From NCBI RefSeq assembly GCF_024295805.1, contig NZ_JANCLX010000014.1, forward strand, positions 121,383 to 185,382: a stretch of DNA of 64,000 nucleotides, read 5' to 3'. This document shows positions 63,903 to 64,000 of this stretch, in pieces. Source of the DNA: Streptomyces cucumeris. Its GTDB lineage: Bacteria > Actinomycetota > Actinomycetes > Streptomycetales > Streptomycetaceae. How positions within the stretch are numbered: position 1 is the first letter of the stretch; the number at the start of each line of letters is the position of its first letter. The translations under genes and the position numbers were made by a program. The notes beneath the pieces are model-generated. The model was not told where the DNA came from and ran no database searches. It saw nothing but the letters and a program-made list of their open reading frames with translations.

Positions 63903-64000
63903 TCAGGATCCGGTGGCGGCCTTGTCGGGGACCGCGTTCGTGTCGCCTGGCACAGGCTGGACGATGTTGACGATGGGCACCCCGTCGTGGGTCTGACCGA
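63903..64000 (-). CDS. C-terminal end of the gene before the capsid gene (partial)
   Basis: The minus-strand frame is open from the window edge to a TGA at 63903-63905 and ends with VPIVNIVQPVPGDTNAVPDK and ATGS. About 31 residues are seen. Position before the major capsid gene suggests a scaffold, protease or decoration protein, but the fragment does not tell. Confidence 0.55.
   Translation of the reverse strand, partial: GQTHDGVPIVNIVQPVPGDTNAVPDKAATGS

Noticed and set aside
1..64000. CRISPR array, insertion sequence or integrase
   Set aside because: No regularly spaced repeats, transposase DDE text or tyrosine/serine recombinase motifs were seen on either strand.

Overview
The window is part of a high-GC actinobacterial mobile element, most probably from Streptomyces or a close relative. 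The grounds are codon use, frequent GTG starts, -10 boxes of the TAnnnT type, and protein families typical of Streptomyces plasmids and siphophages: a DUF6205-like protein, a DUF6093-like connector, an Lsr2-type protein, SpdB-like membrane proteins and HutC/GntR repressors. It combines a tailed-phage virion module with a plasmid partition locus (parA-parB with two perfect palindromes) and a transfer-like set of membrane proteins and peptidoglycan hydrolases. I read it as a fragment of a phage-plasmid (a temperate siphovirus kept as a plasmid). No integrase, terminase or portal gene lies in the window, so the element continues beyond it.

Layout. 0-0.16 kb: tail end of a plus-strand gene. 0.18-2.7 kb (minus): lysis cassette with amidase endolysin, holin, a small coiled-coil/TM protein and a membrane-anchored collagen-like protein. 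2.8-11.5 kb (plus): small regulatory, lipoprotein, SLOG, NlpC/P60 and SpdB-like membrane genes. 11.6-14.3 kb (minus): two parS-like palindromes, parB, parA and a HutC-type gntR. 14.3-20.9 kb (plus): membrane proteins, a ParB-like gene interrupted by an amber codon, a lytic transglycosylase, an NlpC/P60 lipoprotein, a RelE-like protein and a YdjM-like membrane protein. 21-39.8 kb (plus): regulators and a replication/recombination block with UvrD-like helicase, DEDDh exonuclease, RNase H, a truncated Lsr2, glycosyltransferase, Cas4-like nuclease, RecT-like annealase, primase-helicase, family A DNA polymerase, a double-wHTH GntR protein, HAD phosphatase and RuvC-like resolvase. 39.8-56.9 kb (minus): tail and connector genes, read from connectors (56.9 kb) through tail tube, frameshifted chaperones, a 1722-aa tape measure, Dit-like and tail-tip proteins. 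57.6-62.3 kb (plus): an opposite-strand island of about a dozen small genes. 62.5-64 kb (minus): major capsid protein and the end of the gene before it.

How it may work together. A perfect 10-bp palindrome, GGCCTAGGCC (or a one-base variant), recurs in promoter regions at about 5.35/5.37, 9.13, 14.34, 16.29, 17.16 and 30.48 kb. In most of them it lies between or beside a -35 and a TATGCT-like -10. One copy sits between the divergent gntR and the 14.4-16.2 kb membrane operon. I infer that this GntR protein is a global, autoregulated repressor that ties the transfer-like membrane and peptidoglycan-hydrolase operons, the SLOG gene and the RecT-like recombinase to one switch, while ParABS keeps the silent element in the lineage. 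The late virion genes are on the opposite strand and probably answer to other signals.
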